Positions 8,709 to 17,924 of a stretch of DNA of 64,000 nt are shown here, piece after piece. Numbering within the stretch: the stretch's first letter is position 1; every line of letters starts with the position of its first letter. Below the pieces are notes generated by a model, which was not told where the DNA came from, made no database searches, and worked only from the letters and a program-made list of their open reading frames with translations. Origin of the DNA: Mannheimia granulomatis (lineage in GTDB: Bacteria; Pseudomonadota; Gammaproteobacteria; Enterobacterales; Pasteurellaceae); assembly GCF_013377255.1 (NCBI RefSeq), contig NZ_CP016614.1:680001-744000 (forward strand), given 5' to 3'. A program made the translations under genes and the position numbers.

Positions 8709-10148
8709 ATGTCTAGAAAACTCAGAAGAACCAAGATTGTTTGTACAATGGGGCCTGCAACGGACCGTGGCAATACTTTAGAAAAAATTATTGCAGCCGG
8801 TGCGAACATGGTTCGTATGAACTTCTCTCATGGTGTGCCTGAAGATCACATTGAACGTGCTAATAAAGTGCGTGAAATTGCATCAAGATTAGGCCGTCAT
8901 GTTGCGATTCTTGGTGATCTTCAAGGTCCTAAAATTCGTGTGTCTACATTTAAAGATGGAAAAATTTTCTTAAATATCGGTGATAAATTTACCTTAGATG
9001 CAGATTTACCTCGTGGTGAAGGCTACCAAGAAGCAGTAGGTTTAGATTATAAAAACCTTCCAAATGATGTTGTGCCGGGTGATATTCTTTTATTAGACGA
9101 TGGTAATGTTCAACTTAAAGTATTAGAAGTTGAAGGAATGAAAGTTCATACTGAAGTGACTGTTGGCGGTCCGCTATCGAATAACAAAGGGATCAATAAA
9201 TTAGGTGGTGGTTTATCTGCCCCAGCATTAACAGAGAAAGATAAAGAAGATATCAAATTAGCAGCAAAAATTGGAGTAGATTACTTAGCGGTTTCATTTC
9301 CACAATCAAGCGCAGACTTACACTATGCTCGTGAATTAGCGAAAGAAGCCGGTTTAGACGCGAAAATCGTTGCTAAAGTTGAACGTGCAGAAACTGTTGC
9401 CACCGAAGAGGCAATGGATGACATCATTTTAGGTGCAGATGTTGTGATGGTTGCTCGTGGTGACCTAGGTGTTGAAATCGGTGATGCGGCATTAGTTGGT
9501 GTTCAAAAACGTTTAATCCGCCGAGCACGTAAATTAAACCGTGTTGTTATTACTGCAACGCAAATGATGGAATCTATGATCAAAAAACCAATGCCGACCC
9601 GAGCAGAGGTGATGGACGTTGCTAACGCGGTATTAGATGGTACTGATGCGGTAATGCTTTCCGGCGAAACGGCAAACGGTGATTATCCGGTTGAAACGGT
9701 AAGATCAATGGCTGAAGTGTGCTTAGGTGCGGAAACTATGCCAAGTATTAATATCTCTCGCCATCGTATGGAAGGTTCATTTAAGTCTATTGACGAAGCT
9801 GTTGCAATGTCTGCAATGTATACGGCAAACCATTTAGAAGGTGTTTCTGCTATCGTTTCATTAACACATTCTGGTGAAACGGCAAAATTAATGAGCCGTA
9901 TCAGCTCAGGCTTGCCTATCTATGCTATGTCTCGTAATCAAAAAGCCTTGAATCTCTCTGCTCTTTACCGTGGTGTAACACCGGTATATTACAATGAAGA
10001 GAGCCGTACAATGGAAGGTGCAAAAAAAGCGATTGCGACATTAAAAGAGCAAGGTTATTTATTAACCGGTGAATTAGTGCTTTTAACTCACGGTGATGAA
10101 CTAAGAGCCGGTGGTACAAACACTTGCCGTATTTTAAGAGTTGAATAA
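8709..10148 (+). CDS. pykA: Pyruvate kinase, PykA type
   Basis: A 479-residue glycolytic enzyme converting PEP and ADP to pyruvate and ATP. The N-terminal RRTKIVCTMGPATD, the catalytic IVAKVERAE segment and the signature MMESMIKKPMPTRAEVMDVANAV are present, followed by the C-terminal allosteric domain. Length and sequence match the E. coli PykA (AMP-activated) type rather than PykF, from memory of the family. Codons are highly biased, as for strongly expressed genes. A terminator follows directly. Confidence 0.95.
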   Translation: MSRKLRRTKIVCTMGPATDRGNTLEKIIAAGANMVRMNFSHGVPEDHIERANKVREIASRLGRHVAILGDLQGPKIRVSTFKDGKIFLNIGDKFTLDADLPRGEGYQEAVGLDYKNLPNDVVPGDILLLDDGNVQLKVLEVEGMKVHTEVTVGGPLSNNKGINKLGGGLSAPALTEKDKEDIKLAAKIGVDYLAVSFPQSSADLHYARELAKEAGLDAKIVAKVERAETVATEEAMDDIILGADVVMVARGDLGVEIGDAALVGVQKRLIRRARKLNRVVITATQMMESMIKKPMPTRAEVMDVANAVLDGTDAVMLSGETANGDYPVETVRSMAEVCLGAETMPSINISRHRMEGSFKSIDEAVAMSAMYTANHLEGVSAIVSLTHSGETAKLMSRISSGLPIYAMSRNQKALNLSALYRGVTPVYYNEESRTMEGAKKAIATLKEQGYLLTGELVLLTHGDELRAGGTNTCRILRVE

Positions 10149-10166
10149 TTTAAACTTTTGAAATAA

Positions 10167-10194
10167 AAATCCACGTAAGAATTTACGTGGATTT
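10167..10194 (+). terminator. Terminator of pykA
   Basis: A 12-base perfect stem (AAATCCACGTAA and complement) with the loop GAAT, followed by a run of seven T. Confidence 0.9.
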
Positions 10195-10241
10195 TTTTAT
10201 GTCTTAATATAAAACAATGATTTTTAACTGATGTAATCTGT

Positions 10242-11279
10242 ATGAATTCTAAACCTCTTTCTATTTGTATTCTGCGTTTATCTGCTATTGGTGATGTATG
10301 CCATACGCTTGCTGTTATTCAAGCTATTCAGCGTCATTACCCAACAGCTGAAATCAGCTGGATTATTGGCAAAACCGAAGCTGTTTTAATGAAAGATATT
10401 CCAAATGTAACACTCATTCCTTACGATAAAAAAGCAGGATGGAAAGGAATGTTTACACTATGGCAGCAACTTTCCCACAAGCGGTTTGATTTTCTATTAA
10501 ATTTGCAAACGGCATTTCGAGCCTCAATACTCTCATTAGGAATTAAAGCCAAGAAAAAAATAGGTTTTAATAAAGATCGAGCCAGAGAAGGGCAGTGGTT
10601 GTTTACCAATCAAAAAGTAGAAATAACAGACTCACCACACGTTTTAGATGGACAAATGATGTTTGCTAAAGCGATTGGAGTCACCGATTTATCCGCCACA
10701 TGGCATTTGCCTGTTAGTCAGGCTGATTTAACTTTTGCTAGCCAACTAATTGATTCAGAAAGGAAAAATGTACTGATTGCACCGTGTTCTAGCAAAAAAG
10801 AGAAAGATTGGCTGCCTGAACGTTATGCGGAAATCGCAAATTGGTTGATTGAGCAAAATATTAATGTAATTGTTGCGGGATCTCCTTCTGCTTATGAATT
10901 AGAAACTGCTGCTAAAATTCAACAACTCTCGCCAAAATGCCAAAATATTGCAGGAAAAACGACACTAAAACAATTAGCTGCGGTGATTCAGAAAGTGGAT
11001 TTAGTGATTTCGTCTGATTCTGGCCCGGCACATATTGCGACCTCTCAGCATACGCCTGTTATTGGACTTTATGCGATTCATAACCCAAGACGAACTGGCC
11101 CTTATCAAGATTTGGATAAAGTGGTATCGGTGTATGATGAGGCAATTTTAAAAAGTTATGGCAAACCTTGGCAACAATTGGCTTGGGCAACTAAAGCAAA
11201 GGGAAAAGATTGGATGGAAAAAATTACGGTAGAGGCCGTGAAAGAAAAAATAGTTGAAACTTTAAAAATAAAGCTGTAA
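10242..11279 (+). CDS. opsX: Lipopolysaccharide heptosyltransferase I, OpsX-like
   Basis: A GT9-family transferase of 345 residues. The N-terminal RLSAIGDVCHT (residues 12-22) and the C-terminal SDSGPAHIA (258-266) are the two nucleotide-sugar and acceptor motifs of bacterial heptosyltransferases. It closely resembles what I recall of Haemophilus OpsX, which adds the first heptose to Kdo of the lipooligosaccharide inner core at the cytoplasmic face of the inner membrane. It is not next to other core genes. An internal uptake signal lies at about 10475. WaaC/WaaF-type heptosyltransferases are the alternatives. Confidence 0.82.
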   Translation: MNSKPLSICILRLSAIGDVCHTLAVIQAIQRHYPTAEISWIIGKTEAVLMKDIPNVTLIPYDKKAGWKGMFTLWQQLSHKRFDFLLNLQTAFRASILSLGIKAKKKIGFNKDRAREGQWLFTNQKVEITDSPHVLDGQMMFAKAIGVTDLSATWHLPVSQADLTFASQLIDSERKNVLIAPCSSKKEKDWLPERYAEIANWLIEQNINVIVAGSPSAYELETAAKIQQLSPKCQNIAGKTTLKQLAAVIQKVDLVISSDSGPAHIATSQHTPVIGLYAIHNPRRTGPYQDLDKVVSVYDEAILKSYGKPWQQLAWATKAKGKDWMEKITVEAVKEKIVETLKIKL

Positions 11280-11316
11280 AGTGAGTGTATTAAAAATTTT
11301 ACATAAGGAAATAAAA

Positions 11317-12381
11317 ATGAACACCGTATTCAATCAGGACAGTGTACACAACGTCAACATTAAAGATGAGAAGATTTTATTAACTCCCCAAGAACTAAAA
11401 CAAGAATTTCCATTGCCAGAACATTTACGCAAGCAGATTGAAACCTCGCGTAAAGAAATTTCTGATATTATCCATAGACGTGATAAACGTCAGTTAATCG
11501 TTATCGGCCCTTGTTCGATTCATGATACCAAAGCGGCTATTGAATACGGCAAAAAATTAAAAGCTTTGGCAGATAAATTAAGCGATAAGCTCTATATTGT
11601 TATGCGTGTTTATTTTGAAAAGCCGCGCACGACAGTCGGTTGGAAGGGCTTAATTAATGATCCAAAAATGGACGGTTCATTTGATATCGAAACTGGCTTA
11701 CGTGTTGGGCGTAAGCTCTGCTTGGAATTAGCCGAACTTGGCTTACCGCTTGCAACCGAAGCCCTAGACCCGATGACGCCACAATATTTAGCGGATTTAT
11801 TCAGCTGGTCGGCAATTGGGGCGAGAACCACCGAATCGCAAACACACCGCGAATTAGCTTCAGGTTTATCCATGGCAGTGGGCTTTAAAAATGGTACGGA
11901 TGGTGGTTTAGCGGTCGCGTTAAATGCGATGCAATCTTCATCACAGAGCCATAGCTTTATCGGAATCAACCAAAAAGGGCAGGTTACTTTGCTTAAAACC
12001 AAAGGCAATGCGGACGGACACGTCATTTTACGTGGCGGTAAAGTGCCAAATTTTGAAAAGCAATATGTTGATGAATGCGAGCAAGCCCTGCGTAAAGCAA
12101 ACTTGCCGGCTGCGATTATGATCGACTGTAGCCATGGTAATTCCAATAAAGATTACCGCCGCCAGCCGCTCGTTGCCGAAAATGTGTTAGCGCAATTATT
12201 AGCGGGCAATACTTCTATTATCGGCTTGATGATTGAAAGCCATTTAAATGCAGGTAACCAAGCATCAGAACAGCCGTTTAGTGAGATGAAATATGGGGTT
12301 TCCATTACTGATGCCTGTATTGACTGGGAAACTACCGAGAGTTTATTAACGAATTTCGCAGAGAAATTACGCAATCAGTAA
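11317..12381 (+). CDS. aroF: 3-deoxy-7-phosphoheptulonate (DAHP) synthase, tyrosine-type
   Basis: The first enzyme of the shikimate pathway (PEP plus erythrose 4-phosphate), 354 residues. The frame opens at a GTG at 11281, but AAGGA lies 8 bases before the ATG at 11317, giving the normal AroF N-terminus. The IGPCSIHD, RVYFEKPRTTVGWKG and CSHGNSNKDYRRQP motifs are present. Sequence details (ATEALDP, GARTTESQTHRE, SEMKYGVS) follow E. coli AroF (Tyr-inhibited) rather than AroG. The neighbour tyrA supports this, because aroF-tyrA is a known pair. Pasteurellaceae annotations often call it aroG. I saw no clear TyrR box upstream. Confidence 0.88.
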   Translation: MNTVFNQDSVHNVNIKDEKILLTPQELKQEFPLPEHLRKQIETSRKEISDIIHRRDKRQLIVIGPCSIHDTKAAIEYGKKLKALADKLSDKLYIVMRVYFEKPRTTVGWKGLINDPKMDGSFDIETGLRVGRKLCLELAELGLPLATEALDPMTPQYLADLFSWSAIGARTTESQTHRELASGLSMAVGFKNGTDGGLAVALNAMQSSSQSHSFIGINQKGQVTLLKTKGNADGHVILRGGKVPNFEKQYVDECEQALRKANLPAAIMIDCSHGNSNKDYRRQPLVAENVLAQLLAGNTSIIGLMIESHLNAGNQASEQPFSEMKYGVSITDACIDWETTESLLTNFAEKLRNQ

Positions 12382-12415
12382 ATTTGCAAAAAATTATGCT
12401 TTTTTGACCGCTTGT
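12382..12415. repeat. Uptake signal between aroF and tyrA
   Basis: ACCGCTTGT at 12407-12415 with the companion AATTTGCAAAAA to its left is a full extended DNA uptake signal on the minus strand. It lies in the short aroF-tyrA spacer and has no partner to form a stem, so it is not a terminator. Confidence 0.85.
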
Positions 12416-12437
12416 ATTTTATTTTGAGTTAAGAAAT

Positions 12438-13559
12438 ATGAACCCATTAGCCCCGTTGCGTGAAAAAATCGACCAAGTCGATCAACAACTTATTGAACTG
12501 CTTGCTGAGCGTTTGTCCTTGGTGGCAGAAGTCGGTAAAGTGAAATCAGAACACGGTATTCCTGTCTATGCCCCTGACCGTGAAGCCGCAATGATTTCCG
12601 CCCGCCGAGATGAGGCTGAGAATAAAGGCATTTCCGCAGATTTAATTGAAGATGTGCTTCGCCGTGTGATGCGGGAATCTTACAGCAACGAAAATAAGCA
12701 CGGTTTTAAAACGGTTAATCCAAACATTCAAAAAATTGTGATTGTTGGCGGTAAGGGTAAATTAGGCGGATTATTTGCTCACTATTTAACGCTCTCCGGC
12801 TATCAAGTGGAAGCTTTGGGGCGTAATGATTGGGATAATGCCACCTCTATTTTAGCCAACACGGATTTAGTGATTATATGTGTGCCGATTGCCGACACTA
12901 TAGCAACCATTGAGCGTTTACAGCCGTATTTAACCGAAAAAATGATTTTGGCGGATTTAACCTCGGTCAAAACTCAACCGCTGAAAAAAATGTTGGAAAT
13001 CCATCGCGGGGCAGCAGTGGGCTTACACCCGATGTTCGGTCCTGATGTCGCAAGCCTTGCCAAACAGGTGATTGCCTGTTGCCACGGGCGATTCCCGGAA
13101 CGTTACGAGTGGCTACTTGAGCAGATGAAAATTTGGGGAGCCAAAATAGAGCAAATTGAGGCGGAAGAACATGATAATGCAATGACCTATATTCAGGCAT
13201 TACGCCACTTTTCTACCTTTGCTTTTGGTTTGCATCTTTCTCGCCAGCCAGTTCAGCTTTCACAGCTTCTAGCCTTATCTTCACCGATTTACCGTTTAGA
13301 ATTGGCGATGATCGGGCGTTTGTTTGCTCAAGACGGCAGTTTATATGCAGATATTATTTCCGATAAACCGGAAAATATAAAAGTAATTGAAGCATTGAAA
13401 GAGAGCTTTGAACAAAGTTTGGATTTCTTCAAACGCAACGATAAGGCTGCCTTCATTCAAGCATTTGAAGAGGTACATCATTGGTTTGGGGATTATTCCG
13501 AGCAATTTTTAAAAGAGAGCCGGGTCTTGTTGCAACAAGCTCATGACTCTAGAAGATAA
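12438..13559 (+). CDS. tyrA: Chorismate mutase / prephenate dehydrogenase (T-protein)
   Basis: A bifunctional tyrosine-pathway enzyme of 373 residues, equal in length to E. coli TyrA. Residues 1-90 form the AroQ chorismate mutase helix bundle (LREKIDQVDQQLIELLAERL). A Rossmann segment VGGKGKLGG at about 103-111 starts the NAD-dependent prephenate dehydrogenase domain, and GLHPMFGPD follows. It acts directly after aroF in the pathway branch to tyrosine. Confidence 0.95.
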   Translation: MNPLAPLREKIDQVDQQLIELLAERLSLVAEVGKVKSEHGIPVYAPDREAAMISARRDEAENKGISADLIEDVLRRVMRESYSNENKHGFKTVNPNIQKIVIVGGKGKLGGLFAHYLTLSGYQVEALGRNDWDNATSILANTDLVIICVPIADTIATIERLQPYLTEKMILADLTSVKTQPLKKMLEIHRGAAVGLHPMFGPDVASLAKQVIACCHGRFPERYEWLLEQMKIWGAKIEQIEAEEHDNAMTYIQALRHFSTFAFGLHLSRQPVQLSQLLALSSPIYRLELAMIGRLFAQDGSLYADIISDKPENIKVIEALKESFEQSLDFFKRNDKAAFIQAFEEVHHWFGDYSEQFLKESRVLLQQAHDSRR

Positions 13560-13565
13560 GGTTAG

Positions 13566-13593
13566 AAAACGCATTGTACTTACAATGCGTTTT
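13566..13593. terminator. Bidirectional terminator between tyrA and recF
   Basis: A 13-base perfect stem (AAAACGCATTGTA and complement) flanked by A and T runs, placed between the convergent tyrA and recF genes. Confidence 0.88.
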
Positions 13594-13596
13594 TTG

Positions 13597-14682
13597 TTAT
13601 CTAGGGCTGATGAGTCCCTGATGTACTTCAAACAAACAGTCATCTTGTCTGTCTTGCCACTGCATTTGGTTAAGTTGATCTTGAGTGATTGCTGTTACAA
13701 ACACCTGTGAGCCACTTTCTCTTAGTCGGTGGGCGAGAAGTTCACGTTTGGTTGGGTCTAATTCTGAAGCAAAATCATCTATAAGAAACAAACATTGGCG
13801 TTGTTTTTGGGCGACCAAATGTTCCCCTTGAGCAAGGCGTAAGGCACACATAAGTAATTTAAGTTGCCCGCGAGAAAGCACATCTTCCACCGGCAGTCCG
13901 TTGGCTTTAAAGCGGAAATCCGCTTTTTGTGCCCCAATCATCGTATAACCAAGGGTTTTATCCCGTTCAAAACCTTGGGCAAGAATCTCCGCATAATCCG
14001 TACCTCTTTCCCAACCTTGATGAAAACTCAAGCCGATTTCAATTTCAGGCAAGAAAAATTGGCAGGTTTTTTCAATTTCGGGGCGTAGGGCTTCAGCGTA
14101 TTCGGCTCGCATTTCACTTACCGCATAAGTGGTTTTCACCAACTCAATATCCCACGCTTTTAATTCTTGATAAGACCGCACTTGTTGCAAAGCAGAATTT
14201 CGCTGTTTCAATAAACGGCGTAAGTTTGTCCAATAGGTGTAAAAATCGGTGTGTTGATGAAATAATCCCCAATCCAAAAAGGCACGGCGATAGCTTGGGC
14301 CACCGTTTAACAGTGTTAAGCCTTCGGGGGTGATGACTTGCATCGGTAATAAATGGGCAAGATCGGCTATTTTATTGCCGTCTTCACCGTTGATTTTAAG
14401 GGTGGTATCGCCCGAGCGTGATTTTTGAATACCGACCGACCATGAGTGCTGAGCTTCATCAATTTTGCCGTGTAGCACGAAATCATCACTATCATAATTG
14501 ATGATACGGTTACTGATATGGCTTTTAAACGAACGCCCGTGTCCGAGATAAAAAATCGCTTCCAGCAGGCTGGTTTTACCACTGCCGTTTGCCCCTACTA
14601 AAAAGTTAAAATGCGGGCTAAATGTCAAGTCGGCATTTTGGATATTGCGGAAGTGGTTTATTAATAAACGGGTTAAAGCCAT
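13597..14682 (-). CDS. recF: DNA replication and repair protein RecF
   Basis: An SMC-like ATPase of 361 residues that helps RecOR load RecA on gapped DNA. GANGSGKTS near residue 31 is the Walker A motif, LSRGQLKLL the ABC-type signature, and LIDDFASELD the Walker B. The frame opens at a TTG at 14703, but the ATG at 14682 gives the family N-terminus MALTRLLINHFRNI; no clear ribosome-binding site precedes it. The gene is not next to dnaN or dnaA, as it is in many bacteria, but stands divergent to ybaB. RecR, its functional partner, is encoded 470 bases away on the other strand. Confidence 0.95.
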   Translation of the reverse strand: MALTRLLINHFRNIQNADLTFSPHFNFLVGANGSGKTSLLEAIFYLGHGRSFKSHISNRIINYDSDDFVLHGKIDEAQHSWSVGIQKSRSGDTTLKINGEDGNKIADLAHLLPMQVITPEGLTLLNGGPSYRRAFLDWGLFHQHTDFYTYWTNLRRLLKQRNSALQQVRSYQELKAWDIELVKTTYAVSEMRAEYAEALRPEIEKTCQFFLPEIEIGLSFHQGWERGTDYAEILAQGFERDKTLGYTMIGAQKADFRFKANGLPVEDVLSRGQLKLLMCALRLAQGEHLVAQKQRQCLFLIDDFASELDPTKRELLAHRLRESGSQVFVTAITQDQLNQMQWQDRQDDCLFEVHQGLISPR

Positions 14683-14820
14683 AGTGAATGTATCGGTAAT
14701 CAAAAGAAACGCTATTCTACCAATTTTTGCAAAAAAATTGTAAAAATTAACCGCTTGCAGATTAGAAGTGCGTTCAGTAAAATGAGCCGTTTATTTTTAT
14801 AGCTAAATGGAGAAAAAATT

Positions 14821-15150
14821 ATGTTCGGAAAAGGCGGTTTAGGCGGCTTGATGAAGCAAGCTCAACAAATGCAAGAGCGTATGCAAAAAATGCAAAAAGA
14901 GATTGCACAGTTAGAAGTAACGGGTGAATCCGGTGCTGGTTTAGTTAAAGTGACTATTAACGGTGCTCATAATTGCCGTCGTATTGAAATTGATCCATCT
15001 TTAATGGAAGATGATAAAGAGATGGTGGAAGATTTAGTGGCTGCAGCCTTTAATGATGCGGTTCGCCGTGCTGATGAAATGCAAAAAGAAAAAATGGCAA
15101 GCGTTACTTCAGGTATGCAATTACCGCCGGGAATGAAATTTCCGTTCTAA
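14821..15150 (+). CDS. ybaB: Nucleoid-associated protein YbaB/EbfC
   Basis: A 109-residue dimeric DNA-binding protein. The N-terminus is rich in Met, Gln and Lys (KQAQQMQERMQKMQKEIAQL, a helical tweezer arm), and the VTINGAHNCRRIEIDPSL core is conserved in the family. It is two bases from recR, forming the widespread ybaB-recR pair, but dnaX, which often comes first, is not here. Confidence 0.94.
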   Translation: MFGKGGLGGLMKQAQQMQERMQKMQKEIAQLEVTGESGAGLVKVTINGAHNCRRIEIDPSLMEDDKEMVEDLVAAAFNDAVRRADEMQKEKMASVTSGMQLPPGMKFPF

Positions 15151-15152
15151 TT

Positions 15153-15758
15153 ATGCAAACCAGTCCTTTACTTGAAAATTTGATGGAAGCCCTACGTGCT
15201 TTACCCGGTGTTGGGCCAAAATCGGCACAGCGAATGGCGTATCATCTACTTCAGCGTAATCGTTCAGGCGGTGTGGCTTTGGCTAAGGCATTAAACGAAG
15301 CTATGAGCCATATTGGGCATTGCCAATCTTGTCGAACCTTTACTGAAGAAGAGGAATGTGCCATTTGCAAAAATCCAAGGCGTCAAATGAGCGGCCAGCT
15401 TTGCGTGGTGGAAATGCCGGAAGATATTCAAGCCATCGAGCAGACCGGGCAGTTTTCCGGGCGTTATTTTGTGCTGATGGGGCATTTATCACCTATCGAT
15501 GGTATTGGACCTCGTGAAATTGGGCTGGATTTACTGCAACAACGTTTGGAAAATGAATCTTTTCATGAGGTAATTTTAGCGACCAATCCAACAATTGAAG
15601 GGGATGCTACAGCAAATTATATTGCTGAAATGTGCAAAATGTATAATGTTAAAGCAACTCGAATCGCTCATGGTGTACCTGTTGGAGGCTCACTAGAAAT
15701 GGTGGACGGTACAACACTTTCGCATTCTTTTGCAGGAAGACGTGATATTACGCTTTAA
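15153..15758 (+). CDS. recR: Recombination mediator RecR
   Basis: A 201-residue ring-forming protein of RecF-pathway recombination. It has the N-terminal helix-hairpin-helix (LPGVGPKSAQRMAYHLL), a four-cysteine zinc finger (CQSCRTF...CAIC) and a Toprim domain. It follows ybaB with a two-base gap, so translation is probably coupled. Confidence 0.96.
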   Translation: MQTSPLLENLMEALRALPGVGPKSAQRMAYHLLQRNRSGGVALAKALNEAMSHIGHCQSCRTFTEEEECAICKNPRRQMSGQLCVVEMPEDIQAIEQTGQFSGRYFVLMGHLSPIDGIGPREIGLDLLQQRLENESFHEVILATNPTIEGDATANYIAEMCKMYNVKATRIAHGVPVGGSLEMVDGTTLSHSFAGRRDITL

Positions 15759-15838
15759 ACATATTTCTGTTGATATCTAATTCTGATACAATTACTCAAC
15801 TATTTTATAAAAATTCTATTATCTTAAGGTGAACATAA

Positions 15839-16165
15839 ATGGAAACTATCGATAAAATTAAAAAACAAATTAGTGAAAACCCAATTCTGCTTTATATGAA
15901 AGGCTCCCCAAAATTCCCATCTTGCGGTTTCTCTGCCCGTGCGGTTGAAGCAGTTATTAACTGCCAAGTGCCATTTGGTTATGTAGATATTTTAGCAAAT
16001 CCGGATATTCGTGCGGAATTACCAAAATTTGCTAACTGGCCGACATTCCCACAATTATGGGTGGAGGGAGAGTTAATCGGTGGCTGTGATATCGTATTAG
16101 AAATGTTCCAAAAAGGCGAACTTCAGGAATTATTAAAAGCGACAGCAGCAAAACAACCTGCTTAA
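15839..16165 (+). CDS. grxD: Monothiol glutaredoxin, Grx4 type
   Basis: A 108-residue CGFS glutaredoxin. Cys29 sits in PSCGFSARAV and binds a shared 2Fe-2S cluster with glutathione. The conserved NWPTFPQLWVEGELIGGCDI segment completes the glutathione site. The family carries iron-sulphur clusters to target proteins. Single gene, followed by its own terminator. Confidence 0.95.
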   Translation: METIDKIKKQISENPILLYMKGSPKFPSCGFSARAVEAVINCQVPFGYVDILANPDIRAELPKFANWPTFPQLWVEGELIGGCDIVLEMFQKGELQELLKATAAKQPA

Positions 16166-16179
16166 TTGAAATATAATTG

Positions 16180-16210
16180 TTAAGGCTCTTAATTTTATTA
16201 AGGGCCTTAA
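16180..16210 (+). terminator. Terminator of grxD
   Basis: A 13-base stem with one wobble pair (TTAAGGCTCTTAA with TTAAGGGCCTTAA) and a short loop, followed by six T. Confidence 0.85.
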
Positions 16211-16306
16211 TTTTTTCATTTAATTTTATGGAAAATTATTACCTAGTTTGTAATTTTGTTTTAGAATGATGAAATTATTTCGCAACATAAAATAAAAGGA
16301 CACAAC

Positions 16307-17344
16307 ATGGCATTAAAAGATTTAGATTGGGCAAATTTAGGCTTTTCTTATATTAAAACAGATTACCGTTTCATTGCACACTGGAAAGATGGCAAATGGA
16401 ATGAAGGCGAATTAACACAAGATAACGTATTACACATTCACGAAGGCTCAACCGCATTACATTACGGACAGCAATGTTTTGAGGGCTTAAAAGCTTATCA
16501 TTGTAAAGACGGCTCAATTAACCTATTTCGCCCAGACCAAAATGCAGAGCGGATGCAACGTACCGCGGATCGTTTATTAATGCCACGCGTGCCGACCGAA
16601 TTATTTATTCGTGCCTGTAAAGAAGTGGTGAAAGCTAACCAAGAATGGCTAGGGCCTTACGGCTCAGGAGCAACGCTCTATTTGCGTCCGTTTTTAATCG
16701 GTGTAGGTGAAAATATTGGCGTAAGAGCTGCTCCTGAGTTTATCTTTTCTGTATTCTGCTGCCCTGTAGGCGCTTATTTTAAAGGCGGTTTAGCACCCTC
16801 TAACTTTGTTACCACCGAATACGACCGTGCAGCCCCAATGGGAACAGGCGGAGTGAAAGTGGGCGGTAACTATGCAGCGAGTTTATTGCCACATGAATTA
16901 GCAGTAGATCAAGGCACATCAACGCGTAAATTTGCCGATGCGATTTATTTAGATCCGAAAACTCACACTAAAATTGAAGAAGTAGGGGCGGCGAATTTCT
17001 TTGGTATTACTAAAGATAATAAATTTATCACCCCGATTTCCGAGTCGATTTTACCAAGTATCACCAAATATTCTTTATTACATATCGCAAAAGAACGTTT
17101 AGGTATGGAGGCGGTTGAAGGCGATGTTTATATTGACCAACTAGACCAATTTGTAGAAGCAGGTGCTTGTGGTACCGCTGCGGTGATTACTCCTGTTGGT
17201 GGTATTCAGCATAAAGACAATTTCCACGTCTTCTATTCCGAAACCGAAGTCGGCCCGATTACCCGTCGCTTATATGCAGAATTAACCGGTATTCAGTTTG
17301 GTGATTTAGAAGCACCGGAAGGCTGGATTGTAAAAGTAGAATAA
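16307..17344 (+). CDS. ilvE: Branched-chain amino acid aminotransferase
   Basis: A class IV PLP aminotransferase of 345 residues that makes valine, isoleucine and leucine from their keto acids. Lys184 in GGVKVGGNYAAS is the likely PLP lysine by comparison with the family. EGLKAYHCKDG and YLRPFLIG are further family motifs. The length fits the larger BCAT type seen in Haemophilus and eukaryotes rather than the about 309-residue E. coli IlvE. A single gene, with a strong AAAGGA ribosome-binding site. Confidence 0.93.
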   Translation: MALKDLDWANLGFSYIKTDYRFIAHWKDGKWNEGELTQDNVLHIHEGSTALHYGQQCFEGLKAYHCKDGSINLFRPDQNAERMQRTADRLLMPRVPTELFIRACKEVVKANQEWLGPYGSGATLYLRPFLIGVGENIGVRAAPEFIFSVFCCPVGAYFKGGLAPSNFVTTEYDRAAPMGTGGVKVGGNYAASLLPHELAVDQGTSTRKFADAIYLDPKTHTKIEEVGAANFFGITKDNKFITPISESILPSITKYSLLHIAKERLGMEAVEGDVYIDQLDQFVEAGACGTAAVITPVGGIQHKDNFHVFYSETEVGPITRRLYAELTGIQFGDLEAPEGWIVKVE

Positions 17345-17353
17345 TTTAAGTTA

Positions 17354-17397
17354 CAAGCGGTCGAATTCGTAAAATTTTTTGCAAATTTAACCGCTTG
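17354..17397 (+). terminator. Uptake-signal pair acting as ilvE terminator
   Basis: CAAGCGGT at 17354-17361 faces ACCGCTTG at 17390-17397, with TTTTTTGCAAAT between them, and a run of seven T follows. It fits a Rho-independent terminator built from two DNA uptake signals. Confidence 0.75.
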
Positions 17398-17414
17398 ATT
17401 TTTTTAGACAGAGT

Positions 17415-17915
17415 ATGAAAAAGTTAATTTTTTTAGGTTTATCCGTAGTCGCATTAACCGGCTGCTCCTCAAGCGTTTCCAATTCTAACCAGCTGGTGGG
17501 GGATTGGCGTTGCACCATTGATTATGATGATTTTAATATCCGCACTGTGGATAATCTCAAATTTGCCGCAAACGGTAATGTGTTAGGGCAGGGCTCTATC
17601 CACTATCCAATGCAAAAGCCGATTTTTATTTATACTGTGCAGAATAGCGGTCGTTGGACACTTAAAAATAGCCGCATTGTTTACCGTGTGTTAGCGGAAT
17701 CCATTCAACGCAACCACAATGCGAATGTGTGGGCGGAACTGCAACGCGACAGTGAATTGCAGCAATACGAAGATAGCTTGTTTAACACGCTTTCTGAAAA
17801 GGATAGCAATAAAACTATTGAATTAACGGTAACCGATTTCGATAATACCGAAATGGATATTAAACAAGAGATAAAAGGGCATAAGACTTATAAAGGTCAA
17901 TGTGTTAAAAAATAG
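17415..17915 (+). CDS. Hypothetical lipoprotein
   Basis: A 166-residue protein with a clear lipoprotein signal: hydrophobic residues 4-15 and the lipobox LTGC with Cys17 as the acylated residue. The mature part begins with a Ser/Asn-rich linker, then a GDWRCTIDYD region and a Cys near the C-terminus (GQCVKK), so a disulphide between these two cysteines is possible. The beta-rich pattern resembles small lipocalin-like lipoproteins, but I cannot name a family. It is 9 bases from the next gene and may be co-transcribed with it. Confidence 0.8.
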   Translation: MKKLIFLGLSVVALTGCSSSVSNSNQLVGDWRCTIDYDDFNIRTVDNLKFAANGNVLGQGSIHYPMQKPIFIYTVQNSGRWTLKNSRIVYRVLAESIQRNHNANVWAELQRDSELQQYEDSLFNTLSEKDSNKTIELTVTDFDNTEMDIKQEIKGHKTYKGQCVKK

Positions 17916-17924
17916 GGGAAGGTT

